A DNA stretch of 29,171 nucleotides. Source: CAYHBO01 sp964354855. Its GTDB lineage: Bacteria; Babelota; Babeliae; Babelales; RVW-14. Position numbers and translations under genes: made by a program. A model generated the notes under the pieces. That model saw only the letters and a list, made by a program, of their open reading frames with translations. It did no database searches and had not been told where the DNA came from. Shown here one piece after another: positions 14,483-24,600 of the stretch. Positions within the stretch are counted from its first letter, which is position 1. Each line of letters begins with the position of its first letter. The stretch spans positions 1-29,171 of the forward strand of contig CAYHBO010000019.1 in the NCBI GenBank assembly GCA_964354855.1, read 5' to 3'.

Positions 14483-16255
14483 GTGGACTTCACCTTTCTC
14501 ACCATTCTACAAAGACTTCTCACGCGCCGAGATAAAAAAGTGCTTACAGGACTACTGATCGGTTCAATTTTTATTTCAATCATTGAAACCATCGGCATTT
14601 CCGCCATCATGGTGTTCATTTCAATCGCCACCAACTTTGATATCATCACCAGAAACCCTTATCTTGCAATGCTCTTCCAATGGTCAGGCTTTACACACCC
14701 AGCACATTTTATTATTGCTCTCGGTGCATGCTTAATTGGCTTTTATCTTTTTAGAGCGTTCGTAAATACCATCCATATTTATGCCATGAGTAGCTTTGCA
14801 AGCATGCGTCAACATTATTTTGCCACCCAAGTATTTACCACCTACCTCAATCTTTCTTATCAAGATTTTGCAGCAAAAAACTCAACCACCATAAGTCAGA
14901 TTATTTTCAGCTACTGTGGCAACCTTACTCAAGTCGTCAATGGCATACTCAACATCACCACCGAGCTATTCACCGTTGGCTGCGTCTACGGCATGTTGTT
15001 TTATGTAAATTGGAAAATGACCTTGGTCTTAAGTATCTTTCTCACCCTCAAAGTATTCGTCGTTATTCGCACCTTCTCCCCCCGCATCGCAGCAGCCGGC
15101 AAGCGTAGCCGTGATTTTACGCATACCGCTTCACGAACCTACACCGAATCATTCTGGAACTTTAAATTTTTAAAATTACTTTCATGGAATAAACCCATCA
15201 TTGATCGATTCTACAACGCTACCTACGGACTCTCACAAGCAAATGCTATCAATATCATGTGGCAAGGCATGCCACGTTTTGTATTAGAAACCGTCGGGTT
15301 CATGATGCTTATCAGTGCCATGATGTATGTACTCTTCATGTACCACAATGCAAGCTTTGTCATCCCTATGATCTCAATGTACGCACTTGCCTTCTACCGT
15401 TTTCTTCCTTCCATCAATAAAATCGTTGCCGGCTACAACCAAATTATTTTCAATAACCATGCCGCAGAACCGATCTACAATTTTTTACAACAGAAAGTTG
15501 AACAGCTTGAAGACCATGAAATAAATTTTCATAAAAACATCTCCGGAACCAATCTCTCGTTTAGTTACGGCGATAAAGGCAAAGTCTTGCACGATGCAAA
15601 CTTTACCATCACTAAAGGCGAACGCATCGGCTTCATTGGTGAAAGTGGCTCAGGAAAAAGTACGCTCATTGATATCATCATGGGCTTGTTATCACCACAA
15701 ACCGGTACCATCAGCATCGATGGCGTAGTTATTTCAGAAAAAAACATGCGCTCATGGCGCCGTAAAATCGGCTACATTCCACAAACTATTTTTCTCTTTG
15801 ATGGTACCGTTGCCGACAATATCGTATCGGGACGCATCTATGACCAAGAAAAAATTATCGAATCTTTAAAGAGATCATGCATGTACGATTTTTTAAAAAC
15901 CAAAGACGGCATCAACACCTGGATTGGGGAAAACGGCATCAACCTAAGTGGTGGACAAAAACAACGCATAGCCATTGCACGCGCTCTGTATGGCAACCCT
16001 GACATCCTGGTCCTTGACGAAGCGACATCAGCATTAGATAATGCAACCGAAGCGACCATCATGCAGGAAATATATCAAGAAAATCAGGATAAAACGTTAC
16101 TGATCATTGCGCATCGATTATCAACCATTGAACGTTGCGATCGCATTTATAAACTAGATCACTTCAAAATTGTAATGGTCACTTTGCCTTCGCGCTCAAC
16201 CGGCTCCCCCGTCCACCAATCAATCATCTCTTCTCTCAACGACGGATCAATGTAA
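14483..16255 (+). CDS. pglK: PglK-like ABC flippase for lipid-linked glycan
   Basis: The GTG start at 14483 (AAAGGA upstream) gives 590 residues. The open frame reaches back to 14336 but overlaps the divergent ankyrin gene there. A six-helix transmembrane half (about residues 20-330, beginning LLTRRDKKVLTGLL and SIIETIGISAIMVFISIA) is followed by an ATPase domain. This has Walker A GESGSGKST (386-394), signature LSGGQKQR (488-495), Walker B LVLDE with Asp512/Glu513, and His544 in IAHRLSTI. The order and wording closely follow Campylobacter PglK, which flips an undecaprenyl-diphosphate heptasaccharide across the inner membrane using ATP. The usual protein ends just after the IYKLDHFKI position. 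Here about 30 more residues are read antisense through the 3' end of the PBP gene. MsbA-type lipid export is the alternative. Confidence 0.88.
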   Translation: MDFTFLTILQRLLTRRDKKVLTGLLIGSIFISIIETIGISAIMVFISIATNFDIITRNPYLAMLFQWSGFTHPAHFIIALGACLIGFYLFRAFVNTIHIYAMSSFASMRQHYFATQVFTTYLNLSYQDFAAKNSTTISQIIFSYCGNLTQVVNGILNITTELFTVGCVYGMLFYVNWKMTLVLSIFLTLKVFVVIRTFSPRIAAAGKRSRDFTHTASRTYTESFWNFKFLKLLSWNKPIIDRFYNATYGLSQANAINIMWQGMPRFVLETVGFMMLISAMMYVLFMYHNASFVIPMISMYALAFYRFLPSINKIVAGYNQIIFNNHAAEPIYNFLQQKVEQLEDHEINFHKNISGTNLSFSYGDKGKVLHDANFTITKGERIGFIGESGSGKSTLIDIIMGLLSPQTGTISIDGVVISEKNMRSWRRKIGYIPQTIFLFDGTVADNIVSGRIYDQEKIIESLKRSCMYDFLKTKDGINTWIGENGINLSGGQKQRIAIARALYGNPDILVLDEATSALDNATEATIMQEIYQENQDKTLLIIAHRLSTIERCDRIYKLDHFKIVMVTLPSRSTGSPVHQSIISSLNDGSM

Positions 16256-18039
16256 AAATGCTCCTCGGGCGACGCAAGATTTCGATGCATATTAAACCAT
16301 AATGGCTGTGCAGTTTGTGTTGCAAACACACTTGAACCAAGTGGTTTATTGTCATCACGACCAAGGTATACGGCAGTAGTCAGCGTTGGCGTTGAACCTA
16401 CAAACCACATCGTAGCCGCCTCATTAGTTGAACCTGTTTTTCCAATCGATTCACACTTCACCGTTTGTCCATCTTGCTGTTTAACCAAGTGCATACGATG
16501 TGATAATGTTTTAACCATTTTCGCATTCACTCGCTTATCCAACACTCGATGCGAAGCTGGTTCATGTTCCCAGATCTTTTTACCCACATCATCTTTTACC
16601 CACTCAACAAGATACGGTTCCACCAACACCCCATTATTTGCAAAGACATTAAAAGCCGCAGCATTTTCCTGCACCGTTCCATGTGCCGTTCCTAGCGTAC
16701 ATGATGGATACAGCTCAAGAGCACGTGTAATCCCAAACTTACGCGACCAATCAACCACTTGTTGCATCCCCAATGCAAGACCAAGCTGGATAGAAATGGT
16801 GTTATTGGACATCGTCAATGCACGCGCAAGCGTCATTTGTCCTTCAAATTTCTTCGTCCAGTTTCGCGGATTCCATGAAGTATTTCCTGCAATTTCAAGT
16901 GGCTTATCAACCATCAGATGATCCATGTCATAACCTGAAGCAAGAGCCAGTGAATAGAGATATGGTTTAAATGAAGAACCAAGTTGACGATATGCTTTAA
17001 AGGCTCGGTTAAATTGTGATTTTTTAAAATCAAGACCGCCAACTGAGGCACGAACTTTTCCGGTCGTTACTTCAAGCGAAACCAACCCGCCATTAAAATT
17101 ATCCCCAAGTTTAGGCTGTAACGTTTTAACCATACCAGAAAACGCTTCTTCGGCTGCCAGCTGCACCTGCTGGTTGATCGTTGTTTTTATGGTAAGACCG
17201 CCCATATAAAGCTTATCTCGCCCCCACTGGCGCTCTGCCCAAATCCGCACCCACTCATTGATGTAGAGACGAATCGGATTACCGATAACGGCGTTATCAA
17301 TACACAACGGCTGATCAAGTGCTTGTTTGTACGCATCTTCATCAATAAACCCGCGTAAAAACATACTTTTCAAAACAATGTTACGACGCTTACATGCAGT
17401 TAATGGTGCATTAAGTGGAGAATAAAACTGAGCAGACTTTGCAATGGCAGCCAACATAGCTCCTTCTTCCAGCGTCGCTTCAGTAATCGACTTTCCCCAA
17501 AAGCGTTGGCATGCCGCTTCAACACCATAAATCCCCTGACCAAAATACATGTTATTCAAATAAATTTCTAAAATTTGCCCCTTAGTTAAGCGACGCTCGA
17601 GCTGAAACGCAATGATCACCTCTTTCACTTTGCGCCACCAAGTGCGCTCATGTGAAAGATATAAAAGTCGTGCTACTTGTTGAGTAATAGTACTGGCACC
17701 TTGTACAACGCGACCATGATAAATATTGACCAAGGTTGAACGAATAATGCCTCTAAGTGATAATCCACCATGCGAAAAAAACGCATGATCTTCAACCGCT
17801 ACAAAAGCTTGAATAACCATATATGGAATTACATCAATGGACACCGGGCTGCGCTTATCAAGCTCAAACCGCGCCAGCTCATTTCCTGCATCATCAAGAA
17901 TCACGGATGCTTTACCATGTTTAAATGATCTGATGTTTTGCATATCAACAACATCATGATGCAGAAAGTACAAAACACCACCAATGGCAATGCTCAAGAA
18001 AAAAATAATGGTAGAAAAAAGTATTCTGAGGAGTTTCAT
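16159..18039 (-). CDS. Class A penicillin-binding protein (PBP1A type)
   Basis: A 626-residue bifunctional peptidoglycan synthase anchored by one N-terminal helix (about residues 4-26). The GT51 glycosyltransferase domain has catalytic Glu83 in AVEDHAFFSHGG, QGASTITQQVARLL, Glu140 after ERTWWRKVKE, and EIYLNNMYFGQGIYGVEAA. The transpeptidase domain has Ser355-x-x-Lys358 in GSSFKPYLY, Ser411-Asn-Asn413, and Lys534-Thr-Gly536. All key residues are present, so both glycan polymerisation and crosslinking should work in the periplasm. It is compact compared with E. coli PBP1a and lacks its extra domains. There is no Shine-Dalgarno sequence before the ATG, but a good promoter sits so close that the mRNA is probably leaderless. 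The gene converges on the flippase gene and overlaps it by 97 bp. Confidence 0.95.
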   Translation of the reverse strand: MKLLRILFSTIIFFLSIAIGGVLYFLHHDVVDMQNIRSFKHGKASVILDDAGNELARFELDKRSPVSIDVIPYMVIQAFVAVEDHAFFSHGGLSLRGIIRSTLVNIYHGRVVQGASTITQQVARLLYLSHERTWWRKVKEVIIAFQLERRLTKGQILEIYLNNMYFGQGIYGVEAACQRFWGKSITEATLEEGAMLAAIAKSAQFYSPLNAPLTACKRRNIVLKSMFLRGFIDEDAYKQALDQPLCIDNAVIGNPIRLYINEWVRIWAERQWGRDKLYMGGLTIKTTINQQVQLAAEEAFSGMVKTLQPKLGDNFNGGLVSLEVTTGKVRASVGGLDFKKSQFNRAFKAYRQLGSSFKPYLYSLALASGYDMDHLMVDKPLEIAGNTSWNPRNWTKKFEGQMTLARALTMSNNTISIQLGLALGMQQVVDWSRKFGITRALELYPSCTLGTAHGTVQENAAAFNVFANNGVLVEPYLVEWVKDDVGKKIWEHEPASHRVLDKRVNAKMVKTLSHRMHLVKQQDGQTVKCESIGKTGSTNEAATMWFVGSTPTLTTAVYLGRDDNKPLGSSVFATQTAQPLWFNMHRNLASPEEHFYIDPSLREEMIDWWTGEPVEREGKVTITILK

Positions 18040-18047
18040 AGGAGGTT

Positions 18048-18075
18048 ATGATACTACAAAAAACAACAAGTTCAA
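18048..18075 (-). promoter_or_regulatory. Promoter giving a probably leaderless PBP mRNA
   Basis: On the minus strand TTGAAC (18070-18075) and TATCAT (18048-18053, 5 of 6 matches to TATAAT) are separated by 16 bases. Only 8 bases separate the -10 from the ATG at 18039, so transcription should start at or within 2-3 bases of the start codon. The intervening AACCTCCT resembles anti-Shine-Dalgarno, not a ribosome site. Confidence 0.5.
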
Positions 18076-18156
18076 AAATAAAAAGTACTTGGTCTTTTGC
18101 TTTTCATCTTTTACCTCGATTACTCTATGGAAAGTAGCTATAAAATGTTCAGGCAC

Positions 18157-18193
18157 GTCATCCTCGCGAATGCGGGGATCCAGGCCTTACTTA
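18157..18193. repeat. Solo copy of the inverted-repeat element end
   Basis: 18157-18183 is identical, base for base, to the 27-bp end at 4767-4793. The next ten bases, GCCTTACTT-type, continue the match to the inner flank of the right end at 4842-4868. No second inverted end is found nearby, so this is a half element or a single dispersed palindrome. It lies in the 234-bp gap between the PBP gene and the 1108-residue protein gene. The rest of that gap holds T- and A-rich runs, a short TGAC repeat and the PBP promoter. Confidence 0.7.
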
Positions 18194-18273
18194 CTTTTAC
18201 TGACTGACTAAAAACTTTTTAAAAAAAAGAAGCATAAAAATTTTAAAGAAGAAAGAACTCCCGATTACCTATC

Positions 18274-21200
18274 CTAATCATTAATGCGCAATCCCCAGTC
18301 CCCCGGTACCATCAAAGACCCAGACCCTGGGTCACGCTTGATAACCCCGACATGAAAGTGTTTATCATTATCAGTAAGATCAAGTATTTCTTGTAATGAT
18401 CGCTGTGTAGAAAGCATTTTTGCACTGCCCTCTATACCTTCAGGAATTCCGGTTGCTCGAACAAAATCAACCATCCCCGCATCCCGTGGCGAGATGTTAA
18501 AAATCGTACTACCGTCAGTAGCAAAGTTCGTACGAAAATCATCATACTGAATGAATGGCCGCGGCGTTCCATCTCTTTTTTTATCAATGATACTCACCGT
18601 ATCATTACTAACCGCCAACCGATAAACCTGTGGACACAATTTACCATTTAATGGATTCGATGTATCACCATCTTCCGCCACTCGTGGTGCAAACGTAAAA
18701 GCGTATAAGACACCATTTTGTTTATCAAGCCCAAGCATCGGAGTTTTAGACTGATCAATGATTCCAGATGTATCTTTAACATCAGCAATTCTCACACGCC
18801 CTGGGGATAAATACTGCAGTTGCATAATCTGACCGGGAACATTTTGACCATTCAATATTCCAGGCAAAGAGAATGCCAACCCATTATCAGTCCCATTGAT
18901 CAAAATTGCAGTCGAAAAATTTGAACTTACCAATGAAACAAGACTTGATCCAGCAACCGTATTTGAAATTTTTTTCGAATCTATCCCGTTATATGATAAC
19001 TGATAAATACCATCATCGGTAACTGCAGAGACGGTAAAGATAAGATTAGATCCAGAAGGGTTCTCCGCAGCGCTACGAACCAAGCTATACACCGGTTGAT
19101 TAATCGCAGGAAAAAACGCTTCAAAAGTAGGAGCTGATGCAGACGTAGGGTTCAACACCGTTGAAATTTGAGCTAATTGAGGATCTAGGGAAGGTGTGGT
19201 TAATACGGTTGATGCGGTTGGTGCTGCAATTGGTGTATTAAGCGTCATCGCCGCAATACCACCACATCCATATACTAAAATTTTAATCTTAGAAGGACCT
19301 CCAGTAAAGACTTCCTGATCTTGCGCCTGAATCTCCGCTCCAATCAATGGCGCAATCTTGGATAATGCTTCATTTGAATAAACAAAGACATTTTTATCAA
19401 CTTTAAAGTCATCAATCAGTTGTAACTGAGCACCAGCATGATGCGCTGTTTCAATCAAAGCCACCGTACTATTCCCTACAGCAACAAGCAACGTAAACCC
19501 GTTACTTTTTGGTGAAGAACCAAATCCTGGTGTAAATTCATCAAAAGTAAAAATTTGATAAACCCCTCCAGACGATTGCGGAAATACCGTAGCAAGAACT
19601 TGTGATAATGGCGTAGTCAGCGTTTTATCAGACTTCACAAACGTTGCTCCTTTACCCCACACACTCACACTCCCTGTATTTAATGCATCTTTTTTATCAG
19701 AATCATCATCATCAGCTGAAGTAAGCATATAAAAATTACCGGTATTCGTATCAAGCCCTGCCCCTTCAACATTAACCGCATCACCCATAGCTCGCGCCCA
19801 TGGCGTCCAAGCAATAATAAACCCATCCTTATTAAACAAAGCGGTACTTGCAAAAATTCCTTTTGACTCATAATTTACATTCGTCCCACCACAAGCAACA
19901 TAAACTGAATCTCCTGCGACAAAAAGATCTTTTACCGACCCTCCATCCAAAGGTCCTTTTTTTCCAATAGACACAGAATCCATAGTTGTTGTTATCATGC
20001 TGCTAAAAGAATCGGGTGATTTATACTGCTTACCAAGCGTTTCCTTCGGGTAAAAAAATGGCACACCGTTTTTATTAACTCCAGCAATCGTCCCTTTCTG
20101 GGCTAAGCTTGTACCTTGAGGAATCAGTGGCAGTGCGATAATATTATTCTCAGGACCCGCTCCATTTGCACCAATATTGCTCTGTGCAATAAGATAAAAT
20201 TTATCAGTACTCGTATGCATCGTACGAACAAACGGGACAGAAATTTGAACATTAGCAGTACCAACATTTGCGGCACCAGTTGGAGAAGTTGTCGTCAAAT
20301 TTTTAGTAACCTTAGGGGATGTCCCATCAAAATAAAACCCTACCCCACGGTCAAGAATATTTCTTCCTGCAGGAGCTGATTGCGCTGTATTATCATAAAA
20401 CATCGATTTATTTGGTTTAGACACAATCGGTACAAGTTTGAATTCAGCCTGAGGTAATCCACCAATTTCTGTATCAATATACCCCATGCCAACACCAAAA
20501 ATCCCCATGCTCTTATTATTATCATCACGCGAGACACTTTTTAACCCAATATAAAGACGTGCTAAATCATTATCCCACCACAACGATACTCCGTCGCCAA
20601 TGCTTGCACCATTTTGCACGTTACTTCCTAGAACTGCCGTACTAGCCGTAGTTGAGGAACTATTCACAACAGGAGCCGTCGGTTGCCTAGGAGTATTTGG
20701 ATCAGAAGAATCAGTAAAAGCAAAAACCTTATCATCAAAACCTAACGGAATCTGCACCGCAGGCGTTGTTGTAGGAATACTATTTCGTAGCTGTTTGGCA
20801 TTAAGCAACTTCAATTGCGATTGACCAAGAACTAGCTTCGGTCCCGCTTCACTAGACGACGAAGAAGAATCCTCTGCTTTAACATCTGCCGCTGTTACGA
20901 TCGTTTTTTGAATAATAGCTACGCCTCGATGTTGTCCAACTTGCGGACTTCCAGCAAAAAAAGGCGTTTTTGTTACTGCTGGATCAGCGACTACCGCAAA
21001 AATATAATCAACGGAAGTTACCGGTGCTGATACATAGTTAAATTTACCGGTTGTAAGACCAACCACAGGAGCAATAATAGGCTTGCTCCCTGCATCATTA
21101 AGGGTATCTTTCAACGTAATAAACGTTCCACCAGGAGAAGTCATCATCATAATCTGTGGTTTTTCACCCGTAGCATCCGTCACCGCTATCACCGGAAACT

Positions 21201-21600
21201 GATCATTCATCAAGGCTAACCGATCAACTTGTAGATCTTTAAGCGATTCTCTTGCTAACGGCAATACCGTAGCTTCTCCATCAACATCTAACACCAGATT
21301 AGCAAGCTGATATCCTTGCGTAGTTTTTTTAAGACTTTCTGAAATATAAAATGGGGCCGTACTAAAAACTCCCGTTACATCAGCTCCCTTTGCATCGGCT
21401 AACCCATAATCAACCGTCGCCCCAGATAAAAATAATGAGGGGACCCCTTCATTAAGTCCTTTTGAAAAAGCAACTTGAGTATAACTGACCGTTGGCGTTA
21501 CACTCCAATCAGTCCTCGGAACCACTGAACGCTTGGAAAGTGCTACAAGATTTGTATTGGAAACAAGAGTAATTAGAACAACATACGATAAATATTTCAT
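18274..21600 (-). CDS. Giant exported protein, paralogue 2
   Basis: I choose ATG 21600, four bases after AAGGGG, giving 1108 residues starting MKYLSYVVLITLVSNTNLVA, a signal peptide. A GTG at 21618 overlapping the previous stop is the alternative. I do not recognise the family. Landmarks shared in order with the 21615-25469 product are: RGVAIIQK; a Ser/Glu linker (EDSSSSSSEAG, about residue 245); VSLWWDNDLARLYIGLKSVSR; VRTMHTST; GIFASTALFNKDGFIIAWTPWARAMG; and a C-terminal GDWGLRIND. The chain is rich in strand-forming Val, Thr and Ile and in Gly-Asn turns, and has repeated short strands typical of beta-propeller or solenoid surface proteins. No catalytic residue pattern or C-terminal anchor is visible. 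It lies 14 bp after its paralogue, so one transcript is likely. Confidence 0.85.
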   Translation of the reverse strand: MKYLSYVVLITLVSNTNLVALSKRSVVPRTDWSVTPTVSYTQVAFSKGLNEGVPSLFLSGATVDYGLADAKGADVTGVFSTAPFYISESLKKTTQGYQLANLVLDVDGEATVLPLARESLKDLQVDRLALMNDQFPVIAVTDATGEKPQIMMMTSPGGTFITLKDTLNDAGSKPIIAPVVGLTTGKFNYVSAPVTSVDYIFAVVADPAVTKTPFFAGSPQVGQHRGVAIIQKTIVTAADVKAEDSSSSSSEAGPKLVLGQSQLKLLNAKQLRNSIPTTTPAVQIPLGFDDKVFAFTDSSDPNTPRQPTAPVVNSSSTTASTAVLGSNVQNGASIGDGVSLWWDNDLARLYIGLKSVSRDDNNKSMGIFGVGMGYIDTEIGGLPQAEFKLVPIVSKPNKSMFYDNTAQSAPAGRNILDRGVGFYFDGTSPKVTKNLTTTSPTGAANVGTANVQISVPFVRTMHTSTDKFYLIAQSNIGANGAGPENNIIALPLIPQGTSLAQKGTIAGVNKNGVPFFYPKETLGKQYKSPDSFSSMITTTMDSVSIGKKGPLDGGSVKDLFVAGDSVYVACGGTNVNYESKGIFASTALFNKDGFIIAWTPWARAMGDAVNVEGAGLDTNTGNFYMLTSADDDDSDKKDALNTGSVSVWGKGATFVKSDKTLTTPLSQVLATVFPQSSGGVYQIFTFDEFTPGFGSSPKSNGFTLLVAVGNSTVALIETAHHAGAQLQLIDDFKVDKNVFVYSNEALSKIAPLIGAEIQAQDQEVFTGGPSKIKILVYGCGGIAAMTLNTPIAAPTASTVLTTPSLDPQLAQISTVLNPTSASAPTFEAFFPAINQPVYSLVRSAAENPSGSNLIFTVSAVTDDGIYQLSYNGIDSKKISNTVAGSSLVSLVSSNFSTAILINGTDNGLAFSLPGILNGQNVPGQIMQLQYLSPGRVRIADVKDTSGIIDQSKTPMLGLDKQNGVLYAFTFAPRVAEDGDTSNPLNGKLCPQVYRLAVSNDTVSIIDKKRDGTPRPFIQYDDFRTNFATDGSTIFNISPRDAGMVDFVRATGIPEGIEGSAKMLSTQRSLQEILDLTDNDKHFHVGVIKRDPGSGSLMVPGDWGLRIND

Positions 21601-21614
21601 AAAACCCCTTACCA

Positions 21615-24600
21615 TCACTCATTAACCCGTACACCAAATTCACCACCAACATAAACCGCTCCAGACGAATCATTACGCACATAACTCTCACCAGCAAGTG
21701 GCAACTGAATATTATTTCCTAAATCAATTGGCTGAAACTCTTGAACTACCAAATCTTTAACAAAATTGCTCGGGTCAGGAATAATCGGAATATTCGTAGA
21801 AAAATCGGTGCTATATGCAGGGAAATTAGTAGTACGCGTATGCAGCGGGTAATTACTTTGCAACTGATTACTTTGAGTATTCCCTGGATCAATCAACGTC
21901 CCAATTTTATAGAAATAATCAGTATTAAAAACTTCTTGAAACGGTTGTACCGTGCCACCCGTTACATTAAATCGATATGTTGCTAAATAAGTAAACGTTG
22001 GATCAAATGCCTTAACCGTAAGATTTCCTTCGGCAGATAAAATGGTAGCACCGTTAGAATTTACGGTAGATACCATAGTTTGTCCTCGCTGCGTAGAAGC
22101 AAAATCAAACGAGAACACTGGACCAAGGGCTGATTTACTCACCGGCGTAACCTGCTGCCATGAGAACGCACTCGGTGCCGCCACAACATCGGTAATCTGA
22201 TCAGAAAGAAACATTCCATTGCTCGTTGCAAGCAACAACGTACTTTTTTCTTTTCCTACCGTTTTATCTCGTTGTACTACCATCACATCAAACAACTGAT
22301 CAGTAGTATCACCAATAGTCGTTTGCGGGGAAGACCCTTTAAGCACCGAACTATACATCGTAGCAACCACAGCAATATTGGCAGGATCAATATGTGATTC
22401 TAAATTAGGAAAAGTTACATCGCTTGAGAAGTTCGTATAATTCATTTCAATTCTAAACAAAGCCGTTGACGTAAGAATATATAAATATTTATCACCATCA
22501 GAAATCAACTTACGTACCCCATTAAAAATATTCATACCATCTTCAGGAGCTGTTGCAGTAGCAGGAATCTTTTGCTTAAGCTGCACAAAAAACCAGGTAT
22601 ATCCTCCTGGGAAATCGAGAGAACTTGACCCAATACCCGAGAACTGATCTCCTGGCAATAACCGATCAAGGCCCTTATTAAATGAAGTATCCCATCCACT
22701 CCCTTGATAATCTTGAACAAATACTCCCACGCCACCATCGCCACCAACAAAAAGCCACCCCTGAAAATTATTATCTCCCCCTACCGGAAGACGTGAAACT
22801 TCAGCAGAGGTAATGTTACCAAGATTCCTTAGCACATCTCCGACATTGTTAGGACTATTCCCAGAAAGAGGATACACCGTCGCATTAAGATCTATTGTCA
22901 AATCTGTCCCTCCAGTAAATTGTGTAAAACCTACCGTCGGTTGAAAGACCCCTACACCACTACGTTCAAGACTCCCCGTCTCAATGATGGCAATCTGACC
23001 GGCTCCGGTAGCAACCATCATACCAAACTGTTCATGACGGGTTACTGGCGTGTTAAGATCACCCGGAATACGTACTTTAAATCCTGGCGTATCAGGACCA
23101 AAATTAAACAATCCAAAAATACCTCCGTAATCTGCAAATATTGTATCAATAACCGTCGACAACAGCGGAGCGGTATCCGTAGGAGTACTACTTCCATGAA
23201 GCGATGGATCACCAATCCCCCACTGCGTAACATTAACTTGCGATGCTGCTGTTCCACTAGCAACAATTCCGGTTGGCGTGGTAAAATACCAATAATTTCT
23301 AGATTGCTTATCAAACCCCAAACCATACGCAGCATCAGTATTCCCCATTACTCGTTGCCACGGCGTCCATGCACGAATTTCTCCCGTAGGATTAAATAAA
23401 GCGGTACTTGAAAAAATACCGGCCTCACCAAAATGATTAGTATCACGCACACTTGCTGCCCCCACATACACCGTATCACCGACAACTTGTACATCAGCAA
23501 TCGTTGTTGATCCATCATAAGATAAAAGCTGATTTATCTTTGTAGGGTCTTCAATCCCTCCAATGCGCTGAGCAGCATTCGAAGTAAACGGCATAGCTTT
23601 TTTAACAAATCGCCTAAACGATGCTTGATTGGTTATATCACTGACACTAGTACCCGGTAAACTATAAGTATCGGTATTACCCTGCTGATTATAAAGATTA
23701 AATATCGCTCTTGAAGTAACGTCTTGATCTCCCATCGCATTACTCATAGCAGCATCAACAAGCGGTTGAAGATCAATCGGCTTTGTTATATCATCATTAC
23801 GCGCAACAAACCCAGTGGACGGATCATCCGGTCCATTATCAACCAACGGCATTGCGTACATCTGCACATTCAGTGACGTTGGCGGCGTAACACCATCAAG
23901 TGACGGGGCAACCCCACCATTAATAATCAAATAACTATTCCCGGTACTTGTGTGCATCGTACGAACTTTATTTGCGGTAGCAAAAAGCTTATCGACCGCT
24001 TTATTTTGTGTATTGTTACGATAAAATCCAAGCGGATATTTACTCGCAACGTTTTGGCTCGCAATCGCAGGATTACCTAACGTAACACCACCATCACTCG
24101 TTAACACATCGGGGAATAAATATGAACTCGCATTTTTAATAACTGGATCAACTTCAAAACCAACCACTTCGGCAAAATCAATCTCATGCGCAAGTTCAGC
24201 TGACTCTCCCGAACCTGATTCACCCGAACCTGATTCGCCCGAACTTCTAAAATTTCTATGTAACATTGCCACGTTCAATGCACTTTCACCACCCTCACCT
24301 CCTTCGCCACTTGGTTGAGCAACCGTTGAAAATTTCCCCACCAGAACCTGACACACCCCTGCTGAAAAATTTTTGGTAGGATTTGGATTTCCATTCACAT
24401 CACCACGTGAAACATTCGACAGTCCGATGTATAAACGCTCAAGAATACTGTCCCAGTACATATCAACCGTATTGCCCAGACAAGCACGAGGATCATGTTT
24501 TGCATCTTTTGGCGCAAAAAAAGTAAACGCACTTTTATCCTGCAACAACGTTCTCTGCGAAGCTTCAAGAACATCGCTCTCTGGAAATCCATTGAGGGGT

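Noticed and set aside
16349..16921. Plus-strand open frame of 190 codons inside the PBP gene
   Set aside because: It is antisense to the well-conserved transpeptidase domain, including the KTG and SxN motifs, and has Ser/Cys-rich composition typical of a shadow frame.
18072..18107. Eleven-codon minus-strand open frame upstream of the PBP gene, with GAGG before its ATG
   Set aside because: It overlaps the proposed -35 box, has no leader-peptide features and is too short to support.
22920..23399. Plus-strand open frame of 159 codons inside a giant-protein gene
   Set aside because: It is antisense to a region conserved between the two paralogues, and is basic and low in hydrophobic order, as expected for a shadow.
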